Shown piece after piece: positions 7,628 to 16,143 of a stretch of DNA of 64,000 nucleotides. This DNA is from Solirubrobacter deserti. GTDB lineage: Bacteria > Actinomycetota > Thermoleophilia > Solirubrobacterales > Solirubrobacteraceae. The notes beneath the pieces are model-generated. The model saw only the letters and a program-made list of their open reading frames with translations. It ran no database searches and was not told the origin of the DNA. A program made the translations under genes and the position numbers. Numbering within the stretch: position 1 is the stretch's first letter; each line of letters opens with the position of its first letter. The stretch spans positions 186,001 to 250,000 of the forward strand of contig NZ_QPKJ02000001.1 in assembly GCF_003344625.1 (NCBI RefSeq), given 5' to 3'.

Positions 7628-9376
7628 TCAGCTGGAGCAGCCCACCGCCGTCACCTTCGACCAGTCCCCCGCGCTGAGCGCGGCGGGCGGGATCCGGAAC
7701 TGGATCGAGCCGCCGTCGCCGTACATGAAGTTGAGCTCGTCGTCATCGTCGAGGTGCAGGAGCAGGACGGTGCCCGCCGGCTCGGGCGGGTCGCTCTGGA
7801 TGCCCGTGTAGAGCCCGCCGAACCAGTGCCAGCCCTCCGGCCACTGGTCGATCATGCGGTCGCACAGCTCCGAGTACGCCTCGTCCTGGGCGTCGTCGAG
7901 GCCGAGCTCCTCACGGGCCGTGTACCAGCTCGGCAGCTGCAGCAGCGGCCGGAACGCGAGCGCGCGCGACCCGATGCACGGACCGTCGGCCACGACCGGC
8001 TCCGCGCACGCGAACACGCGGATCGTCGTGCCCGGGCGATTGTGGTCCATCCACTCGAACCGGTCGAGGTCGGCGAAGAACAGCAGCCAGCCCGTCCCGC
8101 GGCCGGCCTCGGTGAGGTCGATCGCGGCCAGGAACGTGTGCCCGTCCGGCCACGCCTCACCGGGCGGGAGCAGCGCGGGCGCGCCGAAGTGCGAACGCCC
8201 GTCGCCCGGCACGAGCGCGAGCCCTTCCTCGGCCACGTCGTACGCCAGCTGCGCGTCCAGCCCGCTCGCGTCGAGCAGCGCGGCCAGCGCGTCCCGGTCC
8301 GTCATCGCCGCCTGCACCGGCTCGACCGAAACCGGGCCGCCGAGCGCGCGCCGGAACGCGTCGACGTCGGCGCCGCCCGTGTGACCGCTGAGGGCGTCGG
8401 CACCGTGGCTCGCGTCGACCACGGCGAGCCGGCCCGCGCCCGGCTCCAGCCGCTTCGCGAGCCGCAGCTGCACCTCGGCCAGCATGTCCCACGCCTCCGG
8501 GTGCTGGACCGACAGCAGCGCGCACGCGCGCAGCGCGTCGGTGTCGAGCCGGTCCTTGACGGACAGCTCCGCGACCAGCCCGCGCTCGACGCCCTGCCAC
8601 AGGTTGCGTGCGGCGGTGTCGCCACGCTGCGCACGCCACGCCGCACCCGCGAGGTACGCGGTCGGCGGCAGCGCCGGACCGCGGACAGGCGTTACGACGT
8701 GCAGCAGGAACGGGTCCTCGATCGCGCTCTCGGCGGCGGCGTCGCGGAACGCCCGGTCGAGCGCCTCCGTGAGCGGCTCGACGAGCGCGCGCGCCGCGTC
8801 AAGCCCCGGCCACACGAGCGGCCCCGTCGCCGTCCAGTGGACCTCGACCGGGAACAGGCGGGCCGCCGCCGTCAGCCCGGCCTCGAAATCCCCCTCGGCG
8901 TTCGCGTGGACCCGGCGCACCTGCTGCACCGTGCCGTCGCGTCCGGTGAACGCCCGCCGCGCGACGTCGGTCCCGCCACCCTCCCAGCGCACCGCCTCGT
9001 CCGCGCGCACCGCCACGTCGCCGTCCCAGGTGATGCGCTGCACGCTCTCGCGGCGCCCGGACAGGTCGACGCTCACGATCGCGTCACGGCGGATCAGCTG
9101 CACCCGCGGGCCGAGCGGGAGCTGCGCGCGCTCGAGTACGGACCCGTCGGCTCGCCACTCCCAGGCGAACGAGGAGCTGCCCGAGGTCGCCGCCACGGGC
9201 CGGCCTTGCGCGTCGAACCCGATCTCGCCCGGGTCGGCGGGGACCATGTCGTGCGCGACGATCGGCAACGGCAGCAGCGCGGGATCGAACGGCCGCGTCG
9301 TGGCCACGGGTAACGGCGCGCCCGGCTCAGCGGCGTACTGCCGTCGGACCTCCTCCAGGTCCTGGTCCCAGCTCAT
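7628..9376 (-). CDS. DUF1963 (YwqG-like) domain protein
   Basis: 582 residues. The C-terminal ~190 residues match the YwqG/DUF1963 family: 'SHFGAPALLPPGEAWPD', 'LLFFADLDRF', 'VLLLHLDDDDELNFMYGDGG' and 'IQFRIPPAAL'. The N-terminal ~390 residues (internal beta repeats with 'YEXXXG'-less, Arg/Asp-rich strands) are not recognised. No signal peptide is seen, so it is probably cytoplasmic. ATG 9376 has a good AGGGAGG upstream; this start lies 50 bases inside the zinc-ribbon gene, so it may be the last gene of the paa operon by transcription even if not by function. The biochemical role of the family is unknown. Confidence 0.7.
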   Translation of the reverse strand: MSWDQDLEEVRRQYAAEPGAPLPVATTRPFDPALLPLPIVAHDMVPADPGEIGFDAQGRPVAATSGSSSFAWEWRADGSVLERAQLPLGPRVQLIRRDAIVSVDLSGRRESVQRITWDGDVAVRADEAVRWEGGGTDVARRAFTGRDGTVQQVRRVHANAEGDFEAGLTAAARLFPVEVHWTATGPLVWPGLDAARALVEPLTEALDRAFRDAAAESAIEDPFLLHVVTPVRGPALPPTAYLAGAAWRAQRGDTAARNLWQGVERGLVAELSVKDRLDTDALRACALLSVQHPEAWDMLAEVQLRLAKRLEPGAGRLAVVDASHGADALSGHTGGADVDAFRRALGGPVSVEPVQAAMTDRDALAALLDASGLDAQLAYDVAEEGLALVPGDGRSHFGAPALLPPGEAWPDGHTFLAAIDLTEAGRGTGWLLFFADLDRFEWMDHNRPGTTIRVFACAEPVVADGPCIGSRALAFRPLLQLPSWYTAREELGLDDAQDEAYSELCDRMIDQWPEGWHWFGGLYTGIQSDPPEPAGTVLLLHLDDDDELNFMYGDGGSIQFRIPPAALSAGDWSKVTAVGCSS

Positions 9377-9506
9377 CGTCGTAGTCCTCCCTGACCGCCT
9401 CGAAGTAGGAGGCGCAAGTTCTACACCGCCACTGGGCCGTGATGATCTGCCCGCCCCACTGGGCGACGCGTTCGACGTCGGCCGAGTCGCAGAACGGGCA
9501 GGTCAC
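9327..9506 (-). CDS. Stand-alone PaaD-type zinc ribbon protein
   Basis: 59 residues: 'TCPFCDSADVERVAQWGG' then 'QWRCRTCASYFEA', a CxxC...CxxC zinc ribbon that resembles the C-terminal domain of full-length PaaD. The GTG start at 9506 overlaps the paaC stop as GTGA, the coupling seen between every gene of this operon. The main PaaD gene (10341-10652) ends just where this domain would normally begin, so the two genes together seem to make up one PaaD. PaaD is needed for maturation of the phenylacetyl-CoA epoxidase metal centre. Confidence 0.7.
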   Translation of the reverse strand: MTCPFCDSADVERVAQWGGQIITAQWRCRTCASYFEAVREDYDDELGPGPGGGPTAVRR

Positions 9507-10168
9507 GCTTGCCACCGGCGGCGGTCGGCGTCCCAGCCTTCCCAGGTCAGCTCGGGCAGCTCGATGGCCACGCCCTCGGCGGCCAGCAGGTCGACCAGCC
9601 ACGCACGCACCAGCTCGCGCTGCGCGGGGCCGTCGCGCGTGACCTCGCCGGTCTGCAGCGCGGCCGTGAGCTCGGCGTCGTCGTCCGGGCCGAGCCAGCG
9701 CCCGGCGTGCTCCCACGTCTCCCGCAGCCGTGCGACGAACGCGTCCCGGTCCTCGCCGCGGCACAGGCGTCGTGCCCACGCCTCGCCGTGCGCGCGGTGT
9801 GAGCCCTCCTCCTGCAGGATCTTGCGGGCGCGCGCGGCCATCGGCTCCAGCGAGGAGTCCACGCACGAGGCGACGAACGTCGTCAGCACGCCGTCCACGA
9901 GCAGGTTCGCGGCGATGAACGCGTTCCAGTCGGGCAGCTCGTCGTCGAGCAGCGCGAGCCGCTTGTCGCCCCCGAAGCCGTCCTCGTTGGCGTCCACGCC
10001 CAACCCCTTCAGCACGGGGTACGTCGAGCGCGAGTGGCCGAGCTCGTCCTGCGCCATCGCGGCCGCCGCGACCGCGCTCTCGAGCGTCGGGGCGCTCACC
10101 GCCCACTCCGCGTAGCGCCGGCCCAGCGCCGCCTTGTTGTCGGCCAGCGAGGCCACCAGCGTCTTCAT
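9503..10168 (-). CDS. paaC: 1,2-phenylacetyl-CoA epoxidase, structural subunit PaaC
   Basis: 221 residues of the ferritin-like PaaC family, catalytically inactive partner of PaaA in the epoxidase core. Helical segments such as 'AMAQDELGHSRSTYPVLKGLG' and 'ILQEEGSHRAHGEAWARRL' retain remnants of the diiron-helix pattern. Length is somewhat shorter than the usual ~250. ATG 10168 overlaps the paaB stop by 4 bases. It sits in the order paaA-paaD-paaB-paaC-Zn ribbon. Confidence 0.88.
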   Translation of the reverse strand: MKTLVASLADNKAALGRRYAEWAVSAPTLESAVAAAAMAQDELGHSRSTYPVLKGLGVDANEDGFGGDKRLALLDDELPDWNAFIAANLLVDGVLTTFVASCVDSSLEPMAARARKILQEEGSHRAHGEAWARRLCRGEDRDAFVARLRETWEHAGRWLGPDDDAELTAALQTGEVTRDGPAQRELVRAWLVDLLAAEGVAIELPELTWEGWDADRRRWQA

Positions 10169-10344
10169 GGCTTGATCGCCTCCCGGATCGCCTCGCGCGG
10201 CACGATGATCATGTGGATCCACGGCTGCTCGTCGTAGATCGAGCGCGCCGACACGAGCGCGAGGTCCTCGTCGGACTCGGTCACGGTCCCCACGTGGTGC
10301 AGCGGGTCCTCGTAGGCCTTGCGGGCGAAGACCTCCCAGATCAC
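10165..10344 (-). CDS. paaB: 1,2-phenylacetyl-CoA epoxidase subunit PaaB
   Basis: 59 residues starting at GTG 10344, which overlaps the paaD stop as GTGA. 'WEVFARKAYEDPLHHVGTV' and 'DEDLALVSARSIYDEQPW' match the PaaB core (E. coli: YEVFVRGKQGLSHRHVGS). It is much shorter than the ~95-residue E. coli protein because the C-terminal extension is missing. PaaB bridges PaaAC heterodimers in the larger complex. Confidence 0.82.
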   Translation of the reverse strand: MIWEVFARKAYEDPLHHVGTVTESDEDLALVSARSIYDEQPWIHMIIVPREAIREAIKP

Positions 10345-10652
10345 GCGACGATCCCCAGCTCGCGCATGCGCCCGCGGGCCTCCTCGCGGATCATCTTGCG
10401 CGTCCACACCGGGTTCCAGACGACCTCGATGTCGACTCGCTCCACGTCCGGCTCCCGCAGCAGGCGCTCGCGGATGTCGTCCTGGATGAAGTCCATCGCG
10501 GGGCAGCCCATCGCGGTGAACGTGAGCTTGAGGTCCACGACGCCGGCGTCATAGGAGATCGCCACGATCAGGCCCATGTGCACGACCGAGATCGGGATCT
10601 CCGGATCCTCGACCTCCGTCAGTGCCTCCCACAGCCGGGCCTCGACCGTCAT
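10341..10652 (-). CDS. paaD: PaaD, DUF59/MIP18 part only (epoxidase maturation factor)
   Basis: 103 residues: the SufT/MIP18-like domain with 'EVEDPEIPISVVHMGLI' and 'LKLTFTAMGCPAMDFIQDDI' (the conserved Cys lies in MGCP), ending 'WTRKMIREEARGRMRELGI'. In typical PaaD (~160 residues) a zinc ribbon follows at exactly this point. Here the protein stops, and the ribbon is encoded separately at 9327-9506. It overlaps paaA as ATGA. Its role is iron-sulfur/diiron centre maturation. Confidence 0.85.
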   Translation of the reverse strand: MTVEARLWEALTEVEDPEIPISVVHMGLIVAISYDAGVVDLKLTFTAMGCPAMDFIQDDIRERLLREPDVERVDIEVVWNPVWTRKMIREEARGRMRELGIVA

Positions 10653-11593
10653 CCCCGGTAGCCCTTCTGCAGCCTGGCGACGTACGTCTCGTTCATCGGC
10701 CCGCGCGCCTTCCAGCGCACGAGCACGTCGTCCCAGGAGATCTCCGTGCCGCCCCAGGCCTTCTTCTCGGAGTCGAACTGCTGCGGGAACGGGCAGTCGA
10801 TGACGTAGCGCTGCGTCTGTTCGTCGAAGTGGGCCGGGACGTGCAGCCCGACCTCCTCCACGAACGGCACGACGTGCCCCATCCAGTCCTGACGCAGCTC
10901 GTCGTTGGACTTGCCCTTGAAGCCGTACTCGAGCTGGATGCCGTGCTTCTTGCGCTCGTCCGGCAGCCCGAACCACTCGAGCGTGAGGATGAACATCCAG
11001 TCCAGCGACGCCTGCAGCTTGACCTTGTGGTCCGGGTCGGCGGCGAACTTCTTCACCCACGTCCGCCCGTGGCGCAGGTGGAACGTCTCCTCCTTGTCCA
11101 CCTTGGCCAGCGCGCGCTTCCACGGCCCGAACGTGGAGGACTGGTGCACGTCGCTCAACAACACGAACCCGGCCTGGTCGTACAGCGCGTTGGCCAGCAC
11201 GAGCTCGTACCAGGAGTCCAGCGGGACGTCGAACGCGTACGGGTACTTGAAGGCGTTCGGCTCGCGCTCGTAGATCAGCGCCGGCATGTCCACGCCGAGG
11301 TCGCCGAGCAGGCGGTAGCCGATGTGCGCGTGCGCGAGCTCGTCCTGGATGATCGAGACCGCCGAGCCGAAGTTGTTCAGCGCGGGCGCGTGCGCGGCCG
11401 CGCGCAGGTAGGCCGGGGCGGACACGAGCTCGGTGTCGGCCGACACGGTGAGGATCCGGCGGATGCCCTTCAGGTACTCGGGCGACATGTGCTGCAGCCC
11501 TTCGACCAGCTTGCCGGCGGCGAGATGCGCGCGCACCTCGTCCTCGGTTCGTGGCGCCAGCTCCTCCACGGCTCCTCCAACGTGAGACATCAT
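10649..11593 (-). CDS. paaA: 1,2-phenylacetyl-CoA epoxidase, catalytic subunit PaaA
   Basis: 314 residues. Diiron ligand motifs are intact: 'IIQDELAHAHIG' (ExxH) and 'KVDKEETFHLRHGRTW' (EExxH), and 'DWMGHVVPFVEEVGL' is a family segment. With PaaB, PaaC and the reductase PaaE it epoxidises the ring of phenylacetyl-CoA. ATG 11593 (or 11590) is chosen because the longer frame begins inside the divergent promoter. It is the first gene of a leftward operon in which each following start overlaps the previous stop. No paaE reductase gene is in the window, so electrons must come from a reductase encoded elsewhere. Confidence 0.92.
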   Translation of the reverse strand: MMSHVGGAVEELAPRTEDEVRAHLAAGKLVEGLQHMSPEYLKGIRRILTVSADTELVSAPAYLRAAAHAPALNNFGSAVSIIQDELAHAHIGYRLLGDLGVDMPALIYEREPNAFKYPYAFDVPLDSWYELVLANALYDQAGFVLLSDVHQSSTFGPWKRALAKVDKEETFHLRHGRTWVKKFAADPDHKVKLQASLDWMFILTLEWFGLPDERKKHGIQLEYGFKGKSNDELRQDWMGHVVPFVEEVGLHVPAHFDEQTQRYVIDCPFPQQFDSEKKAWGGTEISWDDVLVRWKARGPMNETYVARLQKGYRG

Positions 11594-11594
11594 G

Positions 11595-11635
11595 TTGACG
11601 GGCGAGAGCGTATCGTCTAACTTGAGCCGGGTCAA
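11595..11635. promoter_or_regulatory. Face-to-face overlapping promoters of paaA and the aldehyde dehydrogenase gene
   Basis: Plus strand: TTGACG (11595-11600), 17-base spacer, TAACTT (11618-11623), 11 bases before ATG 11635. Minus strand: TTGACC (11635-11630), 17-base spacer, TACGCT (11612-11607), 13 bases before ATG 11593. The two promoters occupy the same 41 bases, so polymerase binding should be mutually exclusive and both leaders very short. Confidence 0.6.
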
Positions 11636-13011
11636 TGACCAGTCTCGAAATCGTCAACCCCGGAACGGGTGAGCCGGTCGCGTCCGTCCCGGCCGCCACC
11701 CCCGAGGACGTCGACCGCGCGGTGCGGGCCGCGCACACGGCGCAGCGCGAGTGGGGTCGGCTGGCGTACGGCGAACGCGGGAAGCACCTGCACGCGCTGG
11801 CGCAGACGTTCGAGGCGCACGTCGACGAACTCGTCCCGATCCTCGTCGCCGAGCAGGGCAAGACGATCCGTGAGGCCAAGATCGAGCTGCACAAGGCCGC
11901 GGACACGCTCGAGCACTACGCGGGCCTCTCCCGTCAGGTGCGCGCGGTCTCGATCCACAACGTGGACTCCGGTGTCGACGCGCGCGTCCTGCGCCGTCCA
12001 CTCGGCGTCGTGGCCGCGATCGTCCCGTGGAACTTCCCGACGACGCTGCTGTGCAACAAGCTCGGCCCCGCGCTGCTGTGCGGCAACACGGTCGTGGCCA
12101 AGCCCGCCGACAGCACCCCGCTGACGACGCTGCGTCTACAGGAGCTGTTCGCCGAGGCGGGCCTGCCCGAGGGTGTCTTCCAGGTGCTGCCGGGGACGGG
12201 AGCCGTGACCGGCGAGGCGCTCGTCACGCACCCGCTCGTGCGCAAGGTCGCCTTCACCGGCTCGACGCCCGTGGGGGAGCGGGTGAGCGCGCTGGCGGCG
12301 GTCGGCTCCAAGCGCGTCACGCTCGAGCTGGGCGGAAGCGACCCGATGATCATCTGCGACGACGCCGACCTCAAGGCCGCCGCGTCCGCCGCCGCCATGG
12401 GCCGCTTCTACAACTGCGGGCAGGCGTGCCTGGCGATCAAGCGCCTGTACGTGTTCGAGGCCGTGGCGGACGAGATCATCGAGGCGGTCGCGGCCAAGGC
12501 CAAGCGGCTGCGGCTCGGCGTGGGGGACGACCCGAACGCGCAGATGGGGCCGCTCCACAGCTTCAAGCAGCGCGACCAGCTCGAGCGCCAGATCGCCGAA
12601 AGCGGGGGAGAGATCGTCGCGGGCGGCGGGCGGCCGGACGGCCTGGACTCGGGGTGGTTCCACGAGCCCACCGTGGTGGTGGAGCCGGGCAAGGACTCGC
12701 CGATGGCCGTCGAGGAGGTGTTCGGCCCCGCGCTCCCGATCTGGCGGGTGCGCGACATGGACGAGGCGATCGAGCTGGCCAACGCGTCGCCCTTCGGACT
12801 CGGGTCCAGCGTGTGGACGAGCGACCTCAACCGCGCCGAGCGAGCCGCGGCGGAGCTCGACTGTGGCTACACGTGGATCAACTCGCGCACGAAGGTCTAC
12901 GACGAGCTGCCGTTCGGCGGGCTCAAGGCCTCGGGCTACGGGAAGGAGCACGGCTCGGAGGCGCTCGACTACTACACCGACCAGAAATCGGTAGTGGTTC
13001 GACGGGCCTGA
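11635..13011 (+). CDS. NAD(P)-dependent aldehyde dehydrogenase
   Basis: 458 residues of the ALDH superfamily: 'VPWNFPTTLLCNKLGPALLCG', 'VAKPADSTPLTTL', 'FTGSTPVGERV', the general-base Glu in 'LELGGSDPMI', the nucleophile Cys in 'NCGQACLAIKR', and 'EEVFGPALPI'. All catalytic residues are present. The substrate is not readable from sequence. Its position between the phenylacetyl-CoA epoxidase operon and a feruloyl-CoA synthase-like ligase suggests an aromatic aldehyde (phenylacetaldehyde, benzaldehyde or vanillin); this is inference. It is transcribed from a promoter overlapping that of paaA. Confidence 0.92.
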   Translation: MTSLEIVNPGTGEPVASVPAATPEDVDRAVRAAHTAQREWGRLAYGERGKHLHALAQTFEAHVDELVPILVAEQGKTIREAKIELHKAADTLEHYAGLSRQVRAVSIHNVDSGVDARVLRRPLGVVAAIVPWNFPTTLLCNKLGPALLCGNTVVAKPADSTPLTTLRLQELFAEAGLPEGVFQVLPGTGAVTGEALVTHPLVRKVAFTGSTPVGERVSALAAVGSKRVTLELGGSDPMIICDDADLKAAASAAAMGRFYNCGQACLAIKRLYVFEAVADEIIEAVAAKAKRLRLGVGDDPNAQMGPLHSFKQRDQLERQIAESGGEIVAGGGRPDGLDSGWFHEPTVVVEPGKDSPMAVEEVFGPALPIWRVRDMDEAIELANASPFGLGSSVWTSDLNRAERAAAELDCGYTWINSRTKVYDELPFGGLKASGYGKEHGSEALDYYTDQKSVVVRRA

Positions 13012-13063
13012 GGGCACGCGGGCTGTATGTTCGGCCCTGAGGTAGGAAACAGGAGGGAGAGAG

Positions 13064-14884
13064 ATGACGATCGTCCAGCCGGCGCTCGCCCCGCCGCGGA
13101 TCAAGACCCGCACCGAACCCGACGGCAGCCTCGTCCTGCGGTCGGAGATCGAGCTCGAGCCGTCCGAGGCCAGCCTGGGACTGCTGCTGCGGCACTGGGC
13201 GCGTGAGGCCCCTGACCGCGTATTCCTCGCTGAACGCGGGCCGGACGGCGAGTGGATCGAGCTGACGTGGGGCGAGGCCGGCCGCAAGGCCAACGGTGTG
13301 GCCCAGGCGCTGCTCGACCGCGACCTCGGTCCTACGCGGCCGCTCATGATCCTGTCCGGCAACGGGATCGACCACGCGCTGCTGACCTTGGGCGCGTTCC
13401 TGGCCGGCGTGCCGGTCGTGCCCGTCTCGCCGGCGTACTCGTTGATGAGCCAGGACTTCGGCAAGGTCAAGCACATCGCGGCGCTGGTGAAGCCGGGGCT
13501 CGTGTACGCGGCCGCCGCCGGGCCGTTCGAGGGCGTGTTGAGCGCGGTCGACTTCGGCGGGGCCGAGCTCGTGCTCGCGGGCGGGAACGGTGCGACGCAT
13601 TTCTCCGACCTCGTCGAGACGGCGCCGACGATGGCCGTCGAGGACGCGCTGCGCGCGGTCGGGCCCGACAGCGTGGCCAAGATCCTGTTCACGTCGGGCT
13701 CGACGGCGATGCCCAAGGGCGTGATCAACACGCACGGGATGTTGTGCGCCAACCAGCAGTCGCTGGCGCAGATCTGGCCCTTCACGCGCGACACGCCGCC
13801 CGTGCTCGTGGACTGGCTGCCGTGGAACCACACGTTCGGCGGCAACCACAACTTCAACCTCATCCTCAAGCGCGGCGGGACGCTCTACATCGACGCCGGC
13901 CGCCCGGCGCCGCCGCTGATCCCGATCACGGTCAAGAACCTCACGGAGATCGCGCCGACGATCTACTTCAACGTGCCCGCGGGCTACGGCGCGCTGCTGC
14001 CGTTCCTGGAGCGCGACGAGGCGTTGCGCGCGAAGTTCTTCGAGCGCCTGGACCTGATCTTCTACGCCGCCGCTGCGCTGCCGCAGGACCTGTGGACGCG
14101 GCTCGAGAATGTCGCGCGCGAGGCCCGCGGCGAGCCGGTGATGATGACCTCGTCGTGGGGGCTGACCGAGACGTCGCCGCTGGCGACCGCGGCGCACTTC
14201 CCGATCGACCGCGCGGGCGTGATCGGCGTGCCGGTGCCGGGCGTCGAGATCAAGCTCACGCCGGTCGAGGACAAGCTCGAGATGCGCGTGAAGGGCCCGA
14301 ACGTCACGCCGGGCTACCTTGGGCAGCCGGACCTGACCGCGAAGGCGTTCGACGCGGACGGCTGGTACCGCACCGGCGACGCGGGCAAGCTCGAGGACCC
14401 TGAGGACGCGAACAAGGGGCTCGTGTTCGACGGGCGCGTGGTCGAGGACTTCAAGCTGATGACGGGCACGTTCGTGTCGGTCGGCAACCTGCGCGTGAAG
14501 GCGCTGGCGGCCGCTTCGCCGCTGCTGATGGACGCGGTCGTGTGCGGCGAGGGACGCGACTACGTCGGGCTGCTGGCGTGGCTGAACCTGGGTGCCGCGC
14601 GCGAGATCGCGGGGCAGCCCGACGGCGAGCTCGAGGCGCTGGTCGAGTCCGAGCGCGTCCACGCGTTCGTGCGCGAGCGGATGCAGGCCTACAACGCCGA
14701 GCACCCGGGGTCCTCGACTCGGGTGCAGCGCGTCGTGCTGCTGGCCGAGCCGCCGTCGCTGGACGCCAACGAGATCACCGACAAGGGCTACGTCAACCAG
14801 CGCGCCGCGCTGCAGCGCCGCCACGCGTTCGTGGACGGGCTGTTCGCCGAGAAGCCGACGGCCGAGGTGATCGTCTGCCCGTAG
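13064..14884 (+). CDS. Feruloyl-CoA synthase-like hydroxycinnamate:CoA ligase
   Basis: 606 residues of the adenylate-forming family: P-loop 'ILFTSGSTAMPKGVINTHG' (about residues 206-224), 'SSWGLTETSP', 'YRTGDAGKLEDPED' and 'VFDGRVVEDFKLMTGTFVSVG'. The last, with DFKLxTGTxVSVG, is typical of feruloyl-CoA synthases rather than of acetyl-CoA or long-chain ligases. It should activate a phenylpropenoate (cinnamate, coumarate, ferulate) as CoA thioester through an acyl-AMP. ATG 13064 follows a strong GGAGGG. Together with the nearby Phe-type ammonia-lyase it could handle cinnamate. The next gene starts 3 bases after its stop. Confidence 0.85.
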   Translation: MTIVQPALAPPRIKTRTEPDGSLVLRSEIELEPSEASLGLLLRHWAREAPDRVFLAERGPDGEWIELTWGEAGRKANGVAQALLDRDLGPTRPLMILSGNGIDHALLTLGAFLAGVPVVPVSPAYSLMSQDFGKVKHIAALVKPGLVYAAAAGPFEGVLSAVDFGGAELVLAGGNGATHFSDLVETAPTMAVEDALRAVGPDSVAKILFTSGSTAMPKGVINTHGMLCANQQSLAQIWPFTRDTPPVLVDWLPWNHTFGGNHNFNLILKRGGTLYIDAGRPAPPLIPITVKNLTEIAPTIYFNVPAGYGALLPFLERDEALRAKFFERLDLIFYAAAALPQDLWTRLENVAREARGEPVMMTSSWGLTETSPLATAAHFPIDRAGVIGVPVPGVEIKLTPVEDKLEMRVKGPNVTPGYLGQPDLTAKAFDADGWYRTGDAGKLEDPEDANKGLVFDGRVVEDFKLMTGTFVSVGNLRVKALAAASPLLMDAVVCGEGRDYVGLLAWLNLGAAREIAGQPDGELEALVESERVHAFVRERMQAYNAEHPGSSTRVQRVVLLAEPPSLDANEITDKGYVNQRAALQRRHAFVDGLFAEKPTAEVIVCP

Positions 14885-14886
14885 GC

Positions 14887-15291
14887 ATGCCGCCCGTCGG
14901 CGGTGAACAGGTCGCCGAGGAGGACTGCCTCGACGGCGTCCTCGGCTTCCAGGTGGTGTCGATCGGCGACGGGGAGGCGGTGGCCCGCTTCCCGGTCGCC
15001 GACCGCGTGCGCCAGCGCTTCGGGCTCGTCCACGGCGGCGCCTACGCGGCGCTGGCGGAGATGATCGCGACCGAGGCGACGGTCGCGATCGTCCACCCGG
15101 ACGGGTTCGCCGCGATGGGGTCGTCCAACGACACGAGCTTCCTCAAGCCCGCGCGCGGTGAGTGGATCACCGCGCGCGCCCGCGCCCGCCACCGGGGGCG
15201 CACGACGTGGGTGTGGGAGGTCGACCACACCGACGGCGAGGACCGGCTCGTGGCGGTGAGCCGCGTGACCATCGCGGTGCGGCCCCGCTAG
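14887..15291 (+). CDS. PaaI-type hotdog-fold acyl-CoA thioesterase
   Basis: 134 residues with the single hotdog domain: 'VHGGAYAALAEMIATEA' carries the HGG loop and the helix Glu, followed by 'NDTSFLKPARGEWITARAR' and a final beta strand. PaaI-family thioesterases hydrolyse hydroxyphenylacetyl-CoA and similar aromatic thioesters and recover CoA from dead-end adducts. It is probably translated with the ligase upstream (3-base gap). It overlaps the convergent SDR gene by 4 bases. Confidence 0.85.
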   Translation: MPPVGGEQVAEEDCLDGVLGFQVVSIGDGEAVARFPVADRVRQRFGLVHGGAYAALAEMIATEATVAIVHPDGFAAMGSSNDTSFLKPARGEWITARARARHRGRTTWVWEVDHTDGEDRLVAVSRVTIAVRPR

Positions 15292-16043
15292 CGCGGCTTG
15301 GTCAGCAGGCCGCTCACGCGCGCCGTCACGGCATCCGGAAGGAACCGGCTCACGAGGTGGGTCGCCTTGGTCAGCGTCGAAGCCGCGACGACCGTCTCGC
15401 GCCCCGCCATCAGCGCCTCGAACGCCTGCTGGGCCACCTCGGACGGCTCGTCCTTGGGCATGTCGCCCCCGAGGATCGTCGTCTCCTGGCCGGCCTTGGC
15501 GAAGATCGGCGTGTCGGTGGCGCCCGGCTCGAGCACGGTCACGGACACCCCGTGGTCGCGCAGCTCGTGGCGGAGGCTGATCCCGAACGAGCGCGCGAAC
15601 GCCTTGCTCGCGTTGTAGGCCGCCTGGTGTGGACCGGGGAAGGCTTCGACGATCGAGGCCGTGATCAGCACGCGTCCGCGCCCCGCGGCCGCCATCTCGG
15701 CGGTCAGCAGGCGGGCGAGGTGCACGAGCGAGCGGCAGTTGAGATCGACGAGCTCGAGCTCGCGGTCGAGATCGTCGCTGCGGGCCGTGATGCCGGCGTT
15801 GAGTGCGAGCGCCGTGACGTGCCGGTGGCGCACGCGCGCGTGCAGTTCCTCGACGCCCGCAGGCGTAGCGAGATCGACCTGCACGCCCTCGGCACCGAGC
15901 GCGTCGGCGACGGCGCGCAGGCCGTCGTCCTCGGCCGCCACCACGAGCTCGAACCCGTGGCGCGAGAACTCCCTTGCCAGCTCCAACCCGATACCGCTCG
16001 AGGCGCCGGTCACGACCGCCAGCGGGCGGTGTGGTTCCGTCAT
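15288..16043 (-). CDS. Classical SDR oxidoreductase
   Basis: 251 residues from ATG 16043 (ATG 16061, six codons upstream, is an alternative). Cofactor motif 'VVTGASSGIGLELAREF', 'LALNAGITARSDD' in place of NNAG, catalytic Ser in 'VLITASIVEAFPG' and Tyr-x3-Lys in 'AAYNASKAFARSF'. The C-terminal ~60 residues ('TLTKATHLVSRFLPDAVTAR') resemble SDRs acting on fatty or hydrophobic substrates. The substrate is unknown. Divergent from the SRPBCC gene at 16144. Confidence 0.85.
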   Translation of the reverse strand: MTEPHRPLAVVTGASSGIGLELAREFSRHGFELVVAAEDDGLRAVADALGAEGVQVDLATPAGVEELHARVRHRHVTALALNAGITARSDDLDRELELVDLNCRSLVHLARLLTAEMAAAGRGRVLITASIVEAFPGPHQAAYNASKAFARSFGISLRHELRDHGVSVTVLEPGATDTPIFAKAGQETTILGGDMPKDEPSEVAQQAFEALMAGRETVVAASTLTKATHLVSRFLPDAVTARVSGLLTKPR

Positions 16044-16143
16044 ATGAACCGCGTTACCCATTTGCTGCACGTATGTGACTCGACCGTCGTCGGGTAGGGC
16101 CTCAACCAATGTCGCGTGTGATCGAGTCGGGAGCGGGGCACTG

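Noticed and set aside
13012..13063. GGGCC...GGCCC repeat between aldehyde dehydrogenase and ligase genes
   Set aside because: Interrupted and short; no terminator can be supported.
16077..16128. GACTCGA...TCGAGTC inverted repeat between the SDR and SRPBCC genes
   Set aside because: Seven-base arms 38 bases apart are too weak in a GC-rich gap to call an operator.
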